From NCBI GenBank assembly GCA_039707655.1, contig CM077663.1, positions 437,055,830 to 437,119,829 on the forward strand: DNA of 64,000 bases. Direction: 5' to 3'. The DNA comes from Elymus sibiricus (taxonomy: Eukaryota > Streptophyta > Magnoliopsida > Poales > Poaceae). The translations under genes were made by a program, and so were the position numbers. The notes beneath the pieces are model-generated. The model saw only the letters and a list, made by a program, of their open reading frames with translations. It made no database searches and was not told the origin of the DNA. Position 1 is the first letter of the stretch; every line of letters starts with the position of its first letter. Shown piece by piece: positions 10,150 through 19,412 of this stretch.

Positions 10150-10380
10150 CCCTTTAATCCCGGTTGGTGGCTACAACCGGGACTAAAGGGGGACCTTTAG
10201 TCCCGGTTGGAGCCACCAACCGGGACTAAAGCCCTTTTCTTCCCGCCCTTTCGGCTGGTGGAAAGAGGATTTAGTCCCGGTTGGTGGCTCCAACCGGGAC
10301 TAAAGGGGGACCTTTAGTCCCGGTTGGAGCCACCAACCGGGACTAAAGCCCCTTTTCAGCCGCATCCACAAATTTAGTCC
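10150..10380. repeat. Internal CCGGGACTAAA hairpin block in CACTA-1
   Basis: At least four copies of the TTTAGTCCCGGTT / AACCGGGACTAAAG inverted repeat lie in the middle of the element, immediately upstream of the second-gene TATA box. They match the subterminal repeats at the element ends (4217-4447, 16855-17100). Confidence 0.88.
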
Positions 10381-10597
10381 CACCTCGCTAGTCGAGGCGC
10401 GTCTGCACTGGTTTATAAGCCGCGCTGTGACTGACCTGTCGAGCTCCTCTCTATTGCAGGCCTACTGGCCTAAACTCGCGCACGATTGCCCGTGGGCCTA
10501 GAGGGCCTTCTGCGGGCCTGCATCCTGGCCCAGCTATGTGTTGGGTTTCTAGTCGTATGTAGGCCGTGGACGCCCTGTAGGCGGCATTTTTTTATTT

Positions 10598-11115
10598 TTT
10601 AATCCCGGTTTGTTTGTTACCTTATTTATTTTCTTTTCTTTCTACTTACACGCGGTTTTTTTACTTTTTAATCCCGGTTTGTTTGTTGCTTTATTTATTT
10701 TCTTTTCTTTCTACTTACACGCGGTGGGCTTTTTTTTTTATTATTTTCCTTTTTTTTTGTTTTATGATTTATTTATTTTCTTTTGTTTCTGAGTTGTTTT
10801 TTGCTTTATTAGAGTTTGTGAGTGAATCTTTTTTGCTTTAGGTCACAAAAAAATGTGTGAATCACTAGTCTGTGAATTACTTTAAAAATAGCGGTTGGCT
10901 TTTTTATTTATTTATTTTCCATTTTTTTTTGTTTTATGCTTTATTTATTTTCTTTTGTTTCTGAGTTGTTTTTTGCTTTATTAGAGTTTGTGAGTGAATC
11001 TTTTTTGCTCTAGGTCACAAAAAATCTAAACTTTCTGTTAGTGCCAGTAGTTTTCATATTTCAATAGTTTAAATTTGAATTATTTGAAATTGGTGTGAAC
11101 CACTAGTCTATGAAT
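10598..11115. repeat. T-rich tandem duplications in CACTA-1
   Basis: A block of about 69 bp (ttttaatcccggtttgtttg...ctacttacacgcggt) occurs twice at about 10598-10730. A block of about 160-180 bp (ttatttattttcttttgttt, then gagtttgtgagtgaatcttt) occurs twice at about 10740-10890 and 10905-11110. No coding function. Confidence 0.75.
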
Positions 11116-11278
11116 TACTTTACTTTAAAAATAGATTTTTGAGTGATTCTTTTTCCTGCTGTTTAATATTAGTGTGTTTTATCATTATATTAAATTTCCC
11201 GCCGTCTATTGCTCCAGCACAGCAGGATCTGCTGCGATTTTTCGGCTGATTAGTATTTTCTCTGCCTTGATTCAAGTG

Positions 11279-11624
11279 CAAGAATGGGCATCCTGCCTGC
11301 GGGAGCTGCTGCCTCACCATGAAGCGCAAGTGCTCTTGCTGCACCGAGCCCATCGGCGACATCCGGTGCCGCGCGCTGGAGAAGGTCCTGGCGGCCATGC
11401 GGGGCTGATGATGTGGTGTCTCCGGGTAAATCACACTGAAGATCAAGTGCACTTGCTGCACCGAGCCCATCGGCGACATCCGGTGCCGGTACGCGCCGTA
11501 CCACTACCCGTTCGAAGGCTGCACCTAAACCGATGCTCAGCGGTGGTCCTGGATGTGGTTGTACAACAGCAGGCCGTAGTAGGTGCAGCCTTCGAACGGG
11601 CAGTGGTACGGCGCGTACCGGTTA
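11279..11624 (+). pseudogene. Captured SINA-type E3 ubiquitin ligase pieces, rearranged
   Basis: Three pieces. 11279-11405 (+): second half of a RING finger (CKNGHPACGSCCLTMKRKC, CC-EPIGDIRCRALEKVLAAM), ending in TGA. 11438-11528 (+): the same CC-EPIGDIRC motif joined directly to the SINA zinc-finger start (YAPYHYPFEGCT). 11537-11624 (-): RYAPYHCPFEGCTYYGLLL followed by YNHIQDH and a stop. These motifs are characteristic of plant SINA-like ligases, which ubiquitinate target proteins through the RING and bind substrates through the SINA domain. Exons are shuffled and partly inverted, so no ligase can be made. They lie between the tnp2 3' end and the internal promoter, so the element probably acquired them by transduplication. 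Confidence 0.75.
11488..11619. repeat. 40-bp inverted repeat made from SINA sequence
   Basis: Arms 11488-11527 and 11580-11619 are reverse complements with one mismatch, separated by a 52-bp loop. Both arms encode the APYH(Y/C)PFEGCT stretch of the SINA zinc finger. A transcript across it would fold into a long hairpin. Confidence 0.85.
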
Positions 11625-12315
11625 CGGCAAAAACTGGATGCACTTACTTCGAAAGAGATTGTCCACTTTGTACACGAAGTGGATCGAATGGAGTTGGAAA
11701 AATGAAATGTCTTTGTAACACTTTCCCCAAAACACACGGTTTCTCCTGCATGCAGCCCGACGGTGGCTCATGAGTGCCCGCATATCAAATGCACCGTCGG
11801 ATGCATGCAGGGAATCCGAATGATTTGTGTATACAATGAGTGTCGAACATGTCCTAGAGGTGGTCTATATATAGGGTCGTGTGGCTCACGAAGTGGTCGT
11901 GGTAGTGCTGATCCAACAGCTCACAGCCCTCAAAAGAAACACACCCCTGATCCGACGACTCACAGGCGCTTGAAAGAAACACACGATCCGTGTGCTTCTT
12001 CCTGATTAGTGCTTTAGTCGCGGTTGGTGGCTCCAACCGGGACTAAAGGCCCTGGTACTTCGAAAGATATTGTTCATTTTGAATGGTGCATTTTGAACAC
12101 ACAAAAAGTCTGGAGTTCAAATAAGTTAAAAAAAATGAAATCCCTTCCTGAAGCTAAGCAACGCGCCGGTAAGCATTGCGCCTCTCCTTCATTTTTAATA
12201 ACTTGGCATGGTATCATCTATTACAAAAGGTCAAAATATCAGGGTTTCGGATGATAACTCATCTATTACAAAAGGGATTTTCTTCACTTTTTCTTCGCGT
12301 GTGGAGAGAAAGTCT

Positions 12316-15300
12316 TCACTTTTTCTTCGCGTGTGTCCCTTGCTTATTGCGACGTAACCATGGATAATCTTCATTGTTTAACAGGATGCTTGGGTCAGCC
12401 TTCACTTTGAAGGGAGGAATTTCATGAAACTTTTCATAATCTGCAGACATGTCTGTCTTGTCCTCCACTCCCACGATGTTTCTTTTCCCTGAAAGAACTA
12501 TGTTGCGCTTAGGCTCATCGTATGATGTATTCGCTTCCTTATCTTTTCTTTTTCTCGGTTTGGTACACATGTCCTTCACGTAGAAAACCTGCGCCACATC
12601 ATTGGCTAGGACGAATGGTTCGTCTGTGTACCCAAGATTGTTCAGATCCACTGTTGTCATTCCGTACTGTGGGTCTACCTGTACCCCGCCTCCTGACCGA
12701 TTGACCCATTTGCACCGAAACAAAGGGACCTTAAAATCATGTCCATAGTCAAGTTCCCATATGTCCACTATGTAACCATAATATGTGTCCTTTCCCCTGT
12801 TGGTTGCTGCATCAAAGCGGACACCACTTTTTTGGTTGGTGCTCTTTTGATCTTGGGCGATCGTGTAAAATGTATTCCCATTTATCTCGTACCCTTGGTA
12901 AGTCAATACAGTCGAAGATGGTGTCCTGGCCAACGAGTACAACTCATCTCCAACAATGTTGTCACCCATGAGATGTGTTTGCAACCAACTGCCGAAAGTC
13001 CTGATGTGTTCACATGTAATCCAGTCGTCACACTGCTCCGGGTGTTTGGAGCGCAGAATATTCTTGTGTTCATTGACATATGGGGTCACCAAGGTAGAAT
13101 TCTGTAGAACTGTGCAGTGTGCTTGAGCCCAAGAATGCCCGTCCCTACATATTATTGAAGACGCTCCTAGCGTGCCTTTTCCAGTCAGTCTCCCCTCATA
13201 CCGCGATCGAGGGAGACCAATCGGCTTAAGGTCAGGAATGAAGTCAACACAAAACCCAATGACCTCCTCTGTTTGCCGGCCCATGGAGATGCTTCCTTCT
13301 GGCCTAGCACGGTTACGAACATATTTCTTTAAGACTCCCATGAACCTCTCAAAGGGAAACATATTGTGTAGAAATACAGGACCCAGAATGGCAATCTCGT
13401 CGACTAGATGAACTAGGACGTGCGTCATGATATTGAAGAAGGATGGTGGGAACACCAGCTCAAAACTGACAAGACATTGCACCAAATCATTCTTTAACCT
13501 TGGTAGGATTTCTGGATCAATTACCTTCTGAGAGATTGCATTGAGGAATGCACATAGCTTCACAATGGCTAATCGAACGTTTTCCGGTAGAAGCCCCCTC
13601 AATGCAACCGGAAGCAGTTGCGTCATAATCACGTGACAGTCATGAGACTTTAGGTTCTGGAACTTTTTCTCTGCCATATTTATTATTCCCTTTATATTCG
13701 ACGAGAAGCCAGACGGGACCTTCATACTGAGCAGGCATTCAAAGAAGATTTCCTTCTCTTCTTTGGTAAGAGCGTAGCTGGCCGGACCTTCATACTGCTT
13801 TGGATGCATGCCGTCTTTTTCGTGCACACGTTGCTGGTCCTCCCGTGCCTCCGGTGTATCTTTTGTCTTCCCATACACGCCCAAGAAGCCTAGCAGGTTC
13901 ACGCAAAGGTTCTTCGTCACGTGCATCACGTCGATTGCAGAGCGGACCTCTAGGTCTTTCCAATAGGGTAGGTCCCAAAATATAGATTTCTTCTTCCACA
14001 TGGGTGCGCGTCCCTCAGCGTCATTCGAAACAGATTGTCCGCCAGGACCCTTTCCATAGATTACTTGTAAATCCTTGACCATATCAAGTATGTCATCACC
14101 AGTACGGAGGGCGGGCTTCTTCCGGTGATCCGCCTCACCTTTGAAATGCTTGCCTTTCTTTCTTAAGAGATGGTTGGTCGAAAGAAATCGACGATGGCCC
14201 AGGTACACATTCTTCCTGCATTTGTCCAAATATATACTTTCGGTATCATCTAAACAGTGCGTGCATGCGTGGTATCCCTTGTTTGTCTGTCCTGAAAGGT
14301 TACTAAGAGCAGGCCAATCATTGATGGTTACAAACAGCAACGCATGTAGGTCAAATTCCTCCTGTTCTTTCTCATCCCACACACGTACACCTTTTCCATT
14401 CCACAACTGTAAAAGTTCTTCAACTAATGGCCTTAGGTACACATCAATGTCGTTGCCGGGTTGCTTAGGGCCTTGGATGAGCACTGGCATCATAATGAAC
14501 TTCCGCTTCATGCACAACCAAGGAGGAAGGTTATAGATACATAGAGTGACGGGCCAGGTGCTATGATTGCTGCTCTGCTCCCCAAAAGGATTAATGCCAT
14601 CTGCACTTAAACCAAACCATACGTTCCTTGCATCACCTGCAAAGTCCCCCCACCTTCTCTCGATTTTTCTCCCCTGCGACCCGTCAGCGGGTGCTCTCAA
14701 CTTCCCGTCTTTCTTACGGTCTTCCTTGTGCCATCGCATCAACTTGGCATGCTCTTTGTTTCTGAACAGACGTTTCAGCCGTGGTATTATAGGAGCATAC
14801 CACATCACCTTGGCAGGAACCCTCTTCCTGGGGCGCTCGCCCTCAACATCACCAGGGTCATCTCGTCTGATCTTATACCGCAATGCATTGCATACCGGGC
14901 ATGCGTTCAAATCCTCGTACTCACCACGGTAGAGGATGCAGTCATTAGGGCATGCATGTATCTTCTGCACCTCCAATCCTAGAGGGCAGAGAACCTTCTT
15001 TGCTTCGTACGCACTGTCGGGCAATTCGTTATCCTTTGGAAGCTTCTTCTTCATTATTTTCAGTAGCGATCCAAATCCCTTGTCAGATACACCATTGTCT
15101 GCCTTCCATTGCAGCAATTCCAGTGTCGTACCGAGCTTTGTGTTGTCATCTTCGCAATTTGGGTACAACCCTTTTTTATGATCCTCTAACATGCGCTCGA
15201 ACTTCAACTTCTCCCTTTCACTTTCGCATCCTCTCTGTGCATCGACAATGACCCGACGAAGATCATCATCGGGCACATCGTCTGGTGCCTCTTGATCTTC

Positions 15301-15612
15301 AGCTTCCCCCGTTGCAGTATCACCGTATTCAGGGGGATAGTTGTCATCATCCTCTTCTTCTTCGTTGTCTTCCATCACAACCCGTCTTTCTCCGTGCATG
15401 GTCCAAACATTATAGTGTGGCATGAAACCCTTCTCAATCAGGTGGATGTGAAGGGTTCTCGAGTCAGAGTGAGACTTCGTATTACCACAGACAGTACATG
15501 GACAATACATAAAACCATTCTGCTTGTTTGCCTCGGCCATTTCGAGAAAATTATGCATGCCATCAATGTACGCGGAGGTGCGTCGGTCACCGTACATCCA
15601 TTGCCGGTTCAT
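12316..15612 (-). CDS. tnp2: CACTA-1 transposase (tnp2 / TNPD family), open frame
   Basis: One uninterrupted 1098-codon frame on the minus strand, the usual size for plant CACTA transposases. It has an N-terminal transposase-associated domain (WMYGDRRTSAYIDGMHNFL and CPCTVC, residues 1-75), an acidic linker (about 80-120), and zinc-type cysteines (CPND-C, CPVCNALRY, about 222-246). The transposase_21 core holds GLSADGINPFG (about 334-344) and AIDVMHVTKN (about 559-568), whose aspartates are candidates for the DDE catalytic set. DUF4218 covers about 685-800 (LLPENVRLAIVKLCAFLN, PFERFMG) and DUF4216 about 950-1010 (DTYYGYIVDIWELDYG). The product cuts and joins element ends in the nucleus. The frame shows no stops or frameshifts, so CACTA-1 may still supply transposase. 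An upstream non-coding exon is possible, because CAG precedes the ATG. Confidence 0.92.
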   Translation of the reverse strand: MNRQWMYGDRRTSAYIDGMHNFLEMAEANKQNGFMYCPCTVCGNTKSHSDSRTLHIHLIEKGFMPHYNVWTMHGERRVVMEDNEEEEDDDNYPPEYGDTATGEAEDQEAPDDVPDDDLRRVIVDAQRGCESEREKLKFERMLEDHKKGLYPNCEDDNTKLGTTLELLQWKADNGVSDKGFGSLLKIMKKKLPKDNELPDSAYEAKKVLCPLGLEVQKIHACPNDCILYRGEYEDLNACPVCNALRYKIRRDDPGDVEGERPRKRVPAKVMWYAPIIPRLKRLFRNKEHAKLMRWHKEDRKKDGKLRAPADGSQGRKIERRWGDFAGDARNVWFGLSADGINPFGEQSSNHSTWPVTLCIYNLPPWLCMKRKFIMMPVLIQGPKQPGNDIDVYLRPLVEELLQLWNGKGVRVWDEKEQEEFDLHALLFVTINDWPALSNLSGQTNKGYHACTHCLDDTESIYLDKCRKNVYLGHRRFLSTNHLLRKKGKHFKGEADHRKKPALRTGDDILDMVKDLQVIYGKGPGGQSVSNDAEGRAPMWKKKSIFWDLPYWKDLEVRSAIDVMHVTKNLCVNLLGFLGVYGKTKDTPEAREDQQRVHEKDGMHPKQYEGPASYALTKEEKEIFFECLLSMKVPSGFSSNIKGIINMAEKKFQNLKSHDCHVIMTQLLPVALRGLLPENVRLAIVKLCAFLNAISQKVIDPEILPRLKNDLVQCLVSFELVFPPSFFNIMTHVLVHLVDEIAILGPVFLHNMFPFERFMGVLKKYVRNRARPEGSISMGRQTEEVIGFCVDFIPDLKPIGLPRSRYEGRLTGKGTLGASSIICRDGHSWAQAHCTVLQNSTLVTPYVNEHKNILRSKHPEQCDDWITCEHIRTFGSWLQTHLMGDNIVGDELYSLARTPSSTVLTYQGYEINGNTFYTIAQDQKSTNQKSGVRFDAATNRGKDTYYGYIVDIWELDYGHDFKVPLFRCKWVNRSGGGVQVDPQYGMTTVDLNNLGYTDEPFVLANDVAQVFYVKDMCTKPRKRKDKEANTSYDEPKRNIVLSGKRNIVGVEDKTDMSADYEKFHEIPPFKVKADPSILLNNEDYPWLRRNKQGTHAKKK

Positions 15613-15831
15613 CTGCGTGCATTATATAATTAAGTGTATCAAAAACCATTACAGAACATCATGAATAGAGAAGTGACCAAATTAATACAAGTTCGTCATC
15701 ACATTAAAACCAAAGTACAGTAGTGATCAAATGTTATTACTAAAAAAAAAATACATAAAGTTCATACATATATAGTTCTCATAGAACAACATATAGCTCT
15801 CTAGAGCATCTAATTAAAACATACATTGAAA

Positions 15832-16278
15832 CTATGAAAAACATTTAAATGCAACAACAAATGCGATCATAATGGCAACTAAGGTAACAATTGATCCAAC
15901 CGCATAATGATACCAAGCCTCATTATCAATGGCATATTTTCTTATCTTTCTAATCTTCAAGCGCATTGCATCCATCTTGATCTTGTGGTCATCGACGACA
16001 TCGGCAACATGCAACTCCAATTTCATCTTCTCCTCCTCAATTCTTTTCAATTTTTCTTTCAAATCCTCGTTTTCTTTTTCAACTAAATTTAACCTCTCGA
16101 CAAGAGGGTCGGTTGGAATTTCCGGTTCACATACCTCCTAGATAAACACATCTATGTCACGTTGGTCGGCATAATTGTCATAAACACTAAATAAAACAAA
16201 TAGTTATAAAAGATAATATATACCACATCCGAATCATAGACCGGACGAGGGCCGACGTGGGCGGATACCATGACCATG
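15832..16278 (-). CDS. Small coiled-coil / membrane-anchor ORF at the CACTA-1 5' end
   Basis: The main exon (ending at 15832) encodes a charged coiled coil (EKENEDLKEKLKRIEEEKMK, then DDHKIKMDAMRLKIRKIRKY), a short linker and a C-terminal membrane segment (VGSIVTLVAIMIAFVVAF). This is a tail-anchored layout. A likely first exon starts at the ATG at 16276-16278 (MVMVSAHVGPRPVYDSDV), with a donor at about 16220. If the frame is read back continuously from the coiled-coil exon, a TAG occurs near 16140 just before EVCEPEIPTDP; a splice acceptor at that point (tag|GAG) would avoid it. The ORF lies upstream of tnp2 in the same direction. Similar proteins are, to my recollection, common in wheat annotations as uncharacterised. 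The function is unknown. Confidence 0.55.
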
Positions 16279-16835
16279 GCACTATATAATAACAAACAAT
16301 AATAAAAGTAAGAAAAATACACAAGTATCTATCTAAATGATACAAGTAAGAACTTTTTTCTTTTAGAAAGAAGATAAGAAGAAGAGGCTAACCACGGTGG
16401 TGCCGGCGCCGAGATGGACGCGGGCGATCGACGACGGTGAGGACGGGGACGGGGACGGCACCCTACACATGTGCAGACTCTAAGAAGTTAATTTCAGCTC
16501 AAATTGTGCATCTAAATCAAAAGAACTCCCACATACACTCCTCCACTAAAATCCACAAACCACTCTACTTCTACAGCATTTGAAAGGAGCTAAACTAGCA
16601 GTGAGAGATGAAACGATGAAGTTGCTAACCTTTTAGAACACTTGTGTAGTTGGTGCACCGCCAAACCTAGACAAATCTTGGGGAAAATGAAGCTTGAAGG
16701 TCGAGCTTGGAGAGGACAAAGCTTAAGTGTGGCTCAGACATTTCATCAAACACCTTATGTGCATAGGAGGTGAGAACAGAGCAGCACAAACCTCCCACCC
16801 TTCGCGGCCAAAAAACAGAGGAGATGGGCGGGGGC

Positions 16836-16849
16836 GGCTATATATAGGC
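16836..16849 (-). promoter_or_regulatory. TATA box near the CACTA-1 5' terminus
   Basis: The minus strand reads GCCTATATATAGCC between the 5' hairpin repeats (16855-17100) and the transcribed region. It is the probable core promoter for the transcript carrying the small ORF and tnp2. Confidence 0.6.
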
Positions 16850-16854
16850 AAAGA

Positions 16855-17145
16855 TTTAGTCCCGGTTAGTGGCTAGAACCGGGACTAAAGGCCGACCTTT
16901 AGTCCCGGTTCCAGCCACCAACCGGGACTAAAGTGGTTGCGCCAGGAGCGAGGCCCTTTAGTCCCGGTTCGTGTCTGGAACCGGGACTAAAGGTCCCTTT
17001 TGAACCGGGACTGATGCCTGCCGAGCCCCGACCGGCGCCCTAGCCGCTAGAACCGGGACTAATGCTCACATTAGTCCCGGTTCGTAATGCAACCGGGACT
17101 AATGTGTAGATCGAGCTGGGACCAAAGCCCTGTTTTCTACTAGTG
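16855..17145. repeat. CACTA-1 5' subterminal hairpin repeats and terminus
   Basis: Four or more TTTAGTCCCGGTT / AACCGGGACTAAAG inverted pairs precede the terminal CACTA sequence. The terminal 27 bp match those at the 5' end of CACTA-2 (30025) exactly. Confidence 0.88.
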
Positions 17146-17192
17146 TGACTTCACCGGTTCGTGTAGCGAGCTGGTAGTCACACGATTTTAGT

Positions 17193-17308
17193 AGTGCTTA
17201 CCTTGACTAGTTTTTTTTTTCGAATATGCACGAGCGTGCATATCATATATTAAAGAAGAAAGGCGAAGAACGCCTCCACCGGACGATGCAGTGCTTACCT
17301 TGACTAGT
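17193..17308 (-). mobile_element. Tiny LINE 3'-end insertion with 19-bp TSD
   Basis: A 78-bp insert (17212-17289) has a T-run at its left end, so its poly-A tail lies on the minus strand. It includes tgcacgctcgtgcatattcg, typical of the 3' tail of grass LINE-type retroposons. It is flanked by the perfect 19-bp repeat AGTGCTTACCTTGACTAGT at 17193-17211 and 17290-17308. This is a 5'-truncated target-primed insertion. Confidence 0.8.
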
Positions 17309-17455
17309 TGACTGGACGATGCAGTGCCGTGGGTGCCGCCCTGTAATGATTTAATCTAATCTGAATTTTATCGCCAGCAATTGCAAGGAGAGCTACTCCA
17401 CTCTCATTAGGGCTTTGGAAATTCCGATTCATTATCGGCATCTCCCTAATGCGGA

Positions 17456-17935
17456 GTGAAAACATGTAGAGGGGCGCTTAGAGAAACGGTTGAGCAGTTG
17501 AAAAGGCAAACTGCTCTCTGTTGGAGCACGGTTGGTCTTTATCAATTTTGTCCTCATAAATATGATTCTCTATATGCTCTTTTTATTCAACTCCCAAAAG
17601 GGTCTTGTAAAGGCAGGACTATTTTAGATTCATATTATTTTGGCAAGGAGACAGTGAAAAGAAAAAGTACAGGTTGGCGAAATGAAGCGTGGTTTGTAGG
17701 GCGAAAGACCAAGGTGGCCTTGGCATTCATGACCTGCGGGTCAAGAATGATGCCTTAGTAAATGGTTATTCAAACTACTTACTGAGGATACCGTTTGGCA
17801 AACCCTACCGCGCATAAGTATCTTGGCCAAAAAGCTCTGTCCCAAGCCTATTGGAAACTTGGTGGCTCGCACTTTTGGGCTGGTCTAATGGCGGCAAAAA
17901 AACATCTTTTCTGCTTTGGATCCTTCGCGAAAAAG
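17456..17935 (+). pseudogene. LINE reverse-transcriptase 3' fragment
   Basis: Translated with frame changes, the 3' two thirds match the region after the RT domain of grass LINEs: LPKG--K-LD-YYF-KE, KYRLAKW, RPKDQGGLGIHDLRVKND and HFWAGLMAAKKHFF. Multiple frameshifts and stops are present. The first 100 bp (MKTCRGALRETVEQLKRQ) are not recognised. The fragment abuts NLR sequence at about 17936 without an obvious boundary. Confidence 0.65.
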
Positions 17936-18312
17936 TAGCTCAGATTATGAAGATGTGTATTGATGATAGTCATAATCTCGGGAAGCTTTCTAAAGTTTTT
18001 CTGAAGGAAATGTTTGGGAATAGAGCATTCTGTTCGCAAAAGCCTAACACTGCTGAGCTAAGTGACATAGCTGATAAAATTCTGGATACAGGGGCTCTCC
18101 TTAAGCTGTCAACCTTTGGATCTATGCTCAGCAATAAGACTAGCATGAAAGAATGGACGGATGTACTGACCAGAAGCAACGGCTGCAATGTGAAGACAGA
18201 AGAAACTTTACCTATACTCAAGCTCAGTTATGATGACTTGCCGTCACACCTGAAACAGTGCTTTGCTTTTTTGTGTTGTTGTTCCAAAAGATTATGAGAT
18301 GATGTTTAAATT
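17936..18312 (+). pseudogene. NLR (NB-ARC) fragment, frameshifted
   Basis: The frame shows the ARC2 part of a plant NB-LRR immune receptor: LGKLSKVFLKEMFGNRAF, LSDIADKI, FGSMLSNKTSMKEW and the conserved LKLSYDDLPSHLKQCFAF. Directly after this motif an extra T in the run ctttgcttttttg shifts the frame, and TGA follows about ten codons later, replacing the usual C-A-V-F-P-K-(D/N)-Y-E. P-loop and LRR regions are absent. It is therefore a dead fragment of a cytoplasmic immune receptor gene. Confidence 0.8.
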
Positions 18313-19150
18313 TTAATACAACAATTAAGTAATTAGAATTAATATATGTTTAATTCTAGGTTTTGTTCACAAACACAAATCTAAGCAATTTAGGGATTAA
18401 AGTGCAAACTACTTGATTGTAGATTCATAACCCCCAGGTCAACCCAAATGTATGTGCAAATTCAGGCTTACAAATGTGCATATTACGGAATTACAGATTT
18501 TTAAAGCATGAGAACAATTATATGCAATTTCTCCCTCCAAAATTGCATGAGAACAATTATATGCAAGTTCTTCCTTAACAAGTACAAACTACCACACTTG
18601 CTCATTTTCAAACCTAGAATTTTAAAATAATAATAATGCAAATACATGTTTGAGAGAGTCGGTATACCCATCCCACATTGTAATCTAACAGTTCGACAAT
18701 TTAAAATTTAGTGCATGCATAGTTAAAAAATAACTAAGTAGACAAAAAAAACATATAATCTACTGAATTGCACATTTCTAAATCCACAACTACACAAAAA
18801 CAACGATGTGCAATTCCAGCCTCTCAAAATCCCAAACTACCACATGTACACATTTGTAAACCCAAAACTACACCAAAAAAAAGTGCAAATCATGGTTCGT
18901 GCAAATGCCAAACTACACATTTTTTAAATGAGCAAATGTCAAGTCAAGAAAAACAAAAAAAATCCAAAAGTATGCAAGAACAAAGAATTTTGTTTATCAA
19001 GTTTTGATTGCTTGCCACATGTGCCATGTGGTAAGAACAAAGAATAAAACCCAAGCGAATTAAAAAATAGAACATGTTCACATGTATTACACAAGTAAAA
19101 CCCTCACATACTTTTTCATGTTTGGCCATGTGTTTATACTTTTAAAAATA
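18313..19150. other. AT-rich intergenic sequence
   Basis: No coding frame, TIR or tRNA-like structure supported. There are short A-rich repeats such as aaactaccacac and cacaaaaac. It lies upstream of the sigma-factor gene and may hold its distal promoter. Confidence 0.5.
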
Positions 19151-19412
19151 AATTAAATTTGTTCTTCATGTTGTCTAAATATGAGGAGATGAAAGCAAAA
19201 TATCTCATGAGAGAAACAAACAAAAAAAAGATCCCAACTCACTTTCACCCTCAAAAGATCCCATCGTTTTTCTCTGCTCGCCGCCCAAGTGTCCACCCCA
19301 ACCAGAAACAGGGCAGGCCTGGATTGATAGGCCCCCTGAGACTCTATCCCCTTCCTCTGTCCATCCTCTCCTCCCACCGGCGCCATTGCCATTGCCGCAG
19401 CTGTCCGGCGCC

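Larger units (their letters stand above)
4158..17145 (-). mobile_element. CACTA-1, complete CACTA (En/Spm) DNA transposon
   Basis: Both ends carry CACTA termini: left CACTAGTACAAAACAGGGCC, right (reverse complement) CACTAGTAGAAAACAGGGC. They are flanked by the 3-bp target duplication TGA (4155-4157 and 17146-17148). Length is 12,988 bp. Genes run on the minus strand, so 17145 is the 5' end. Order 5' to 3': terminal hairpin repeats, a small coiled-coil/membrane ORF, transposase (tnp2), captured SINA pieces, internal hairpin block and TATA box, GC-rich leader, 133-aa ORF, second gene with Ulp1-type protease, terminal hairpin repeats. The transposase is open. The second gene has one nonsense codon. 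The element sits 168 bp upstream of an LRR-RLK start codon. Confidence 0.93.

Noticed and set aside
10440..10600. Possible gene in the GC-balanced stretch beside the CACTA-1 internal hairpins
   Set aside because: No open frame of note; a similar sequence lies beside the hairpins of CACTA-2, so it is part of the element spacer.
11174..11773. A 199-codon plus-strand protein over the SINA region
   Set aside because: It reads the RING-encoding DNA in the wrong frame; the recognisable SINA motifs lie in other frames.
12316..15612. Transposase as an ordinary host gene
   Set aside because: Domain order and position between matching CACTA ends with a TGA duplication place it inside the element.
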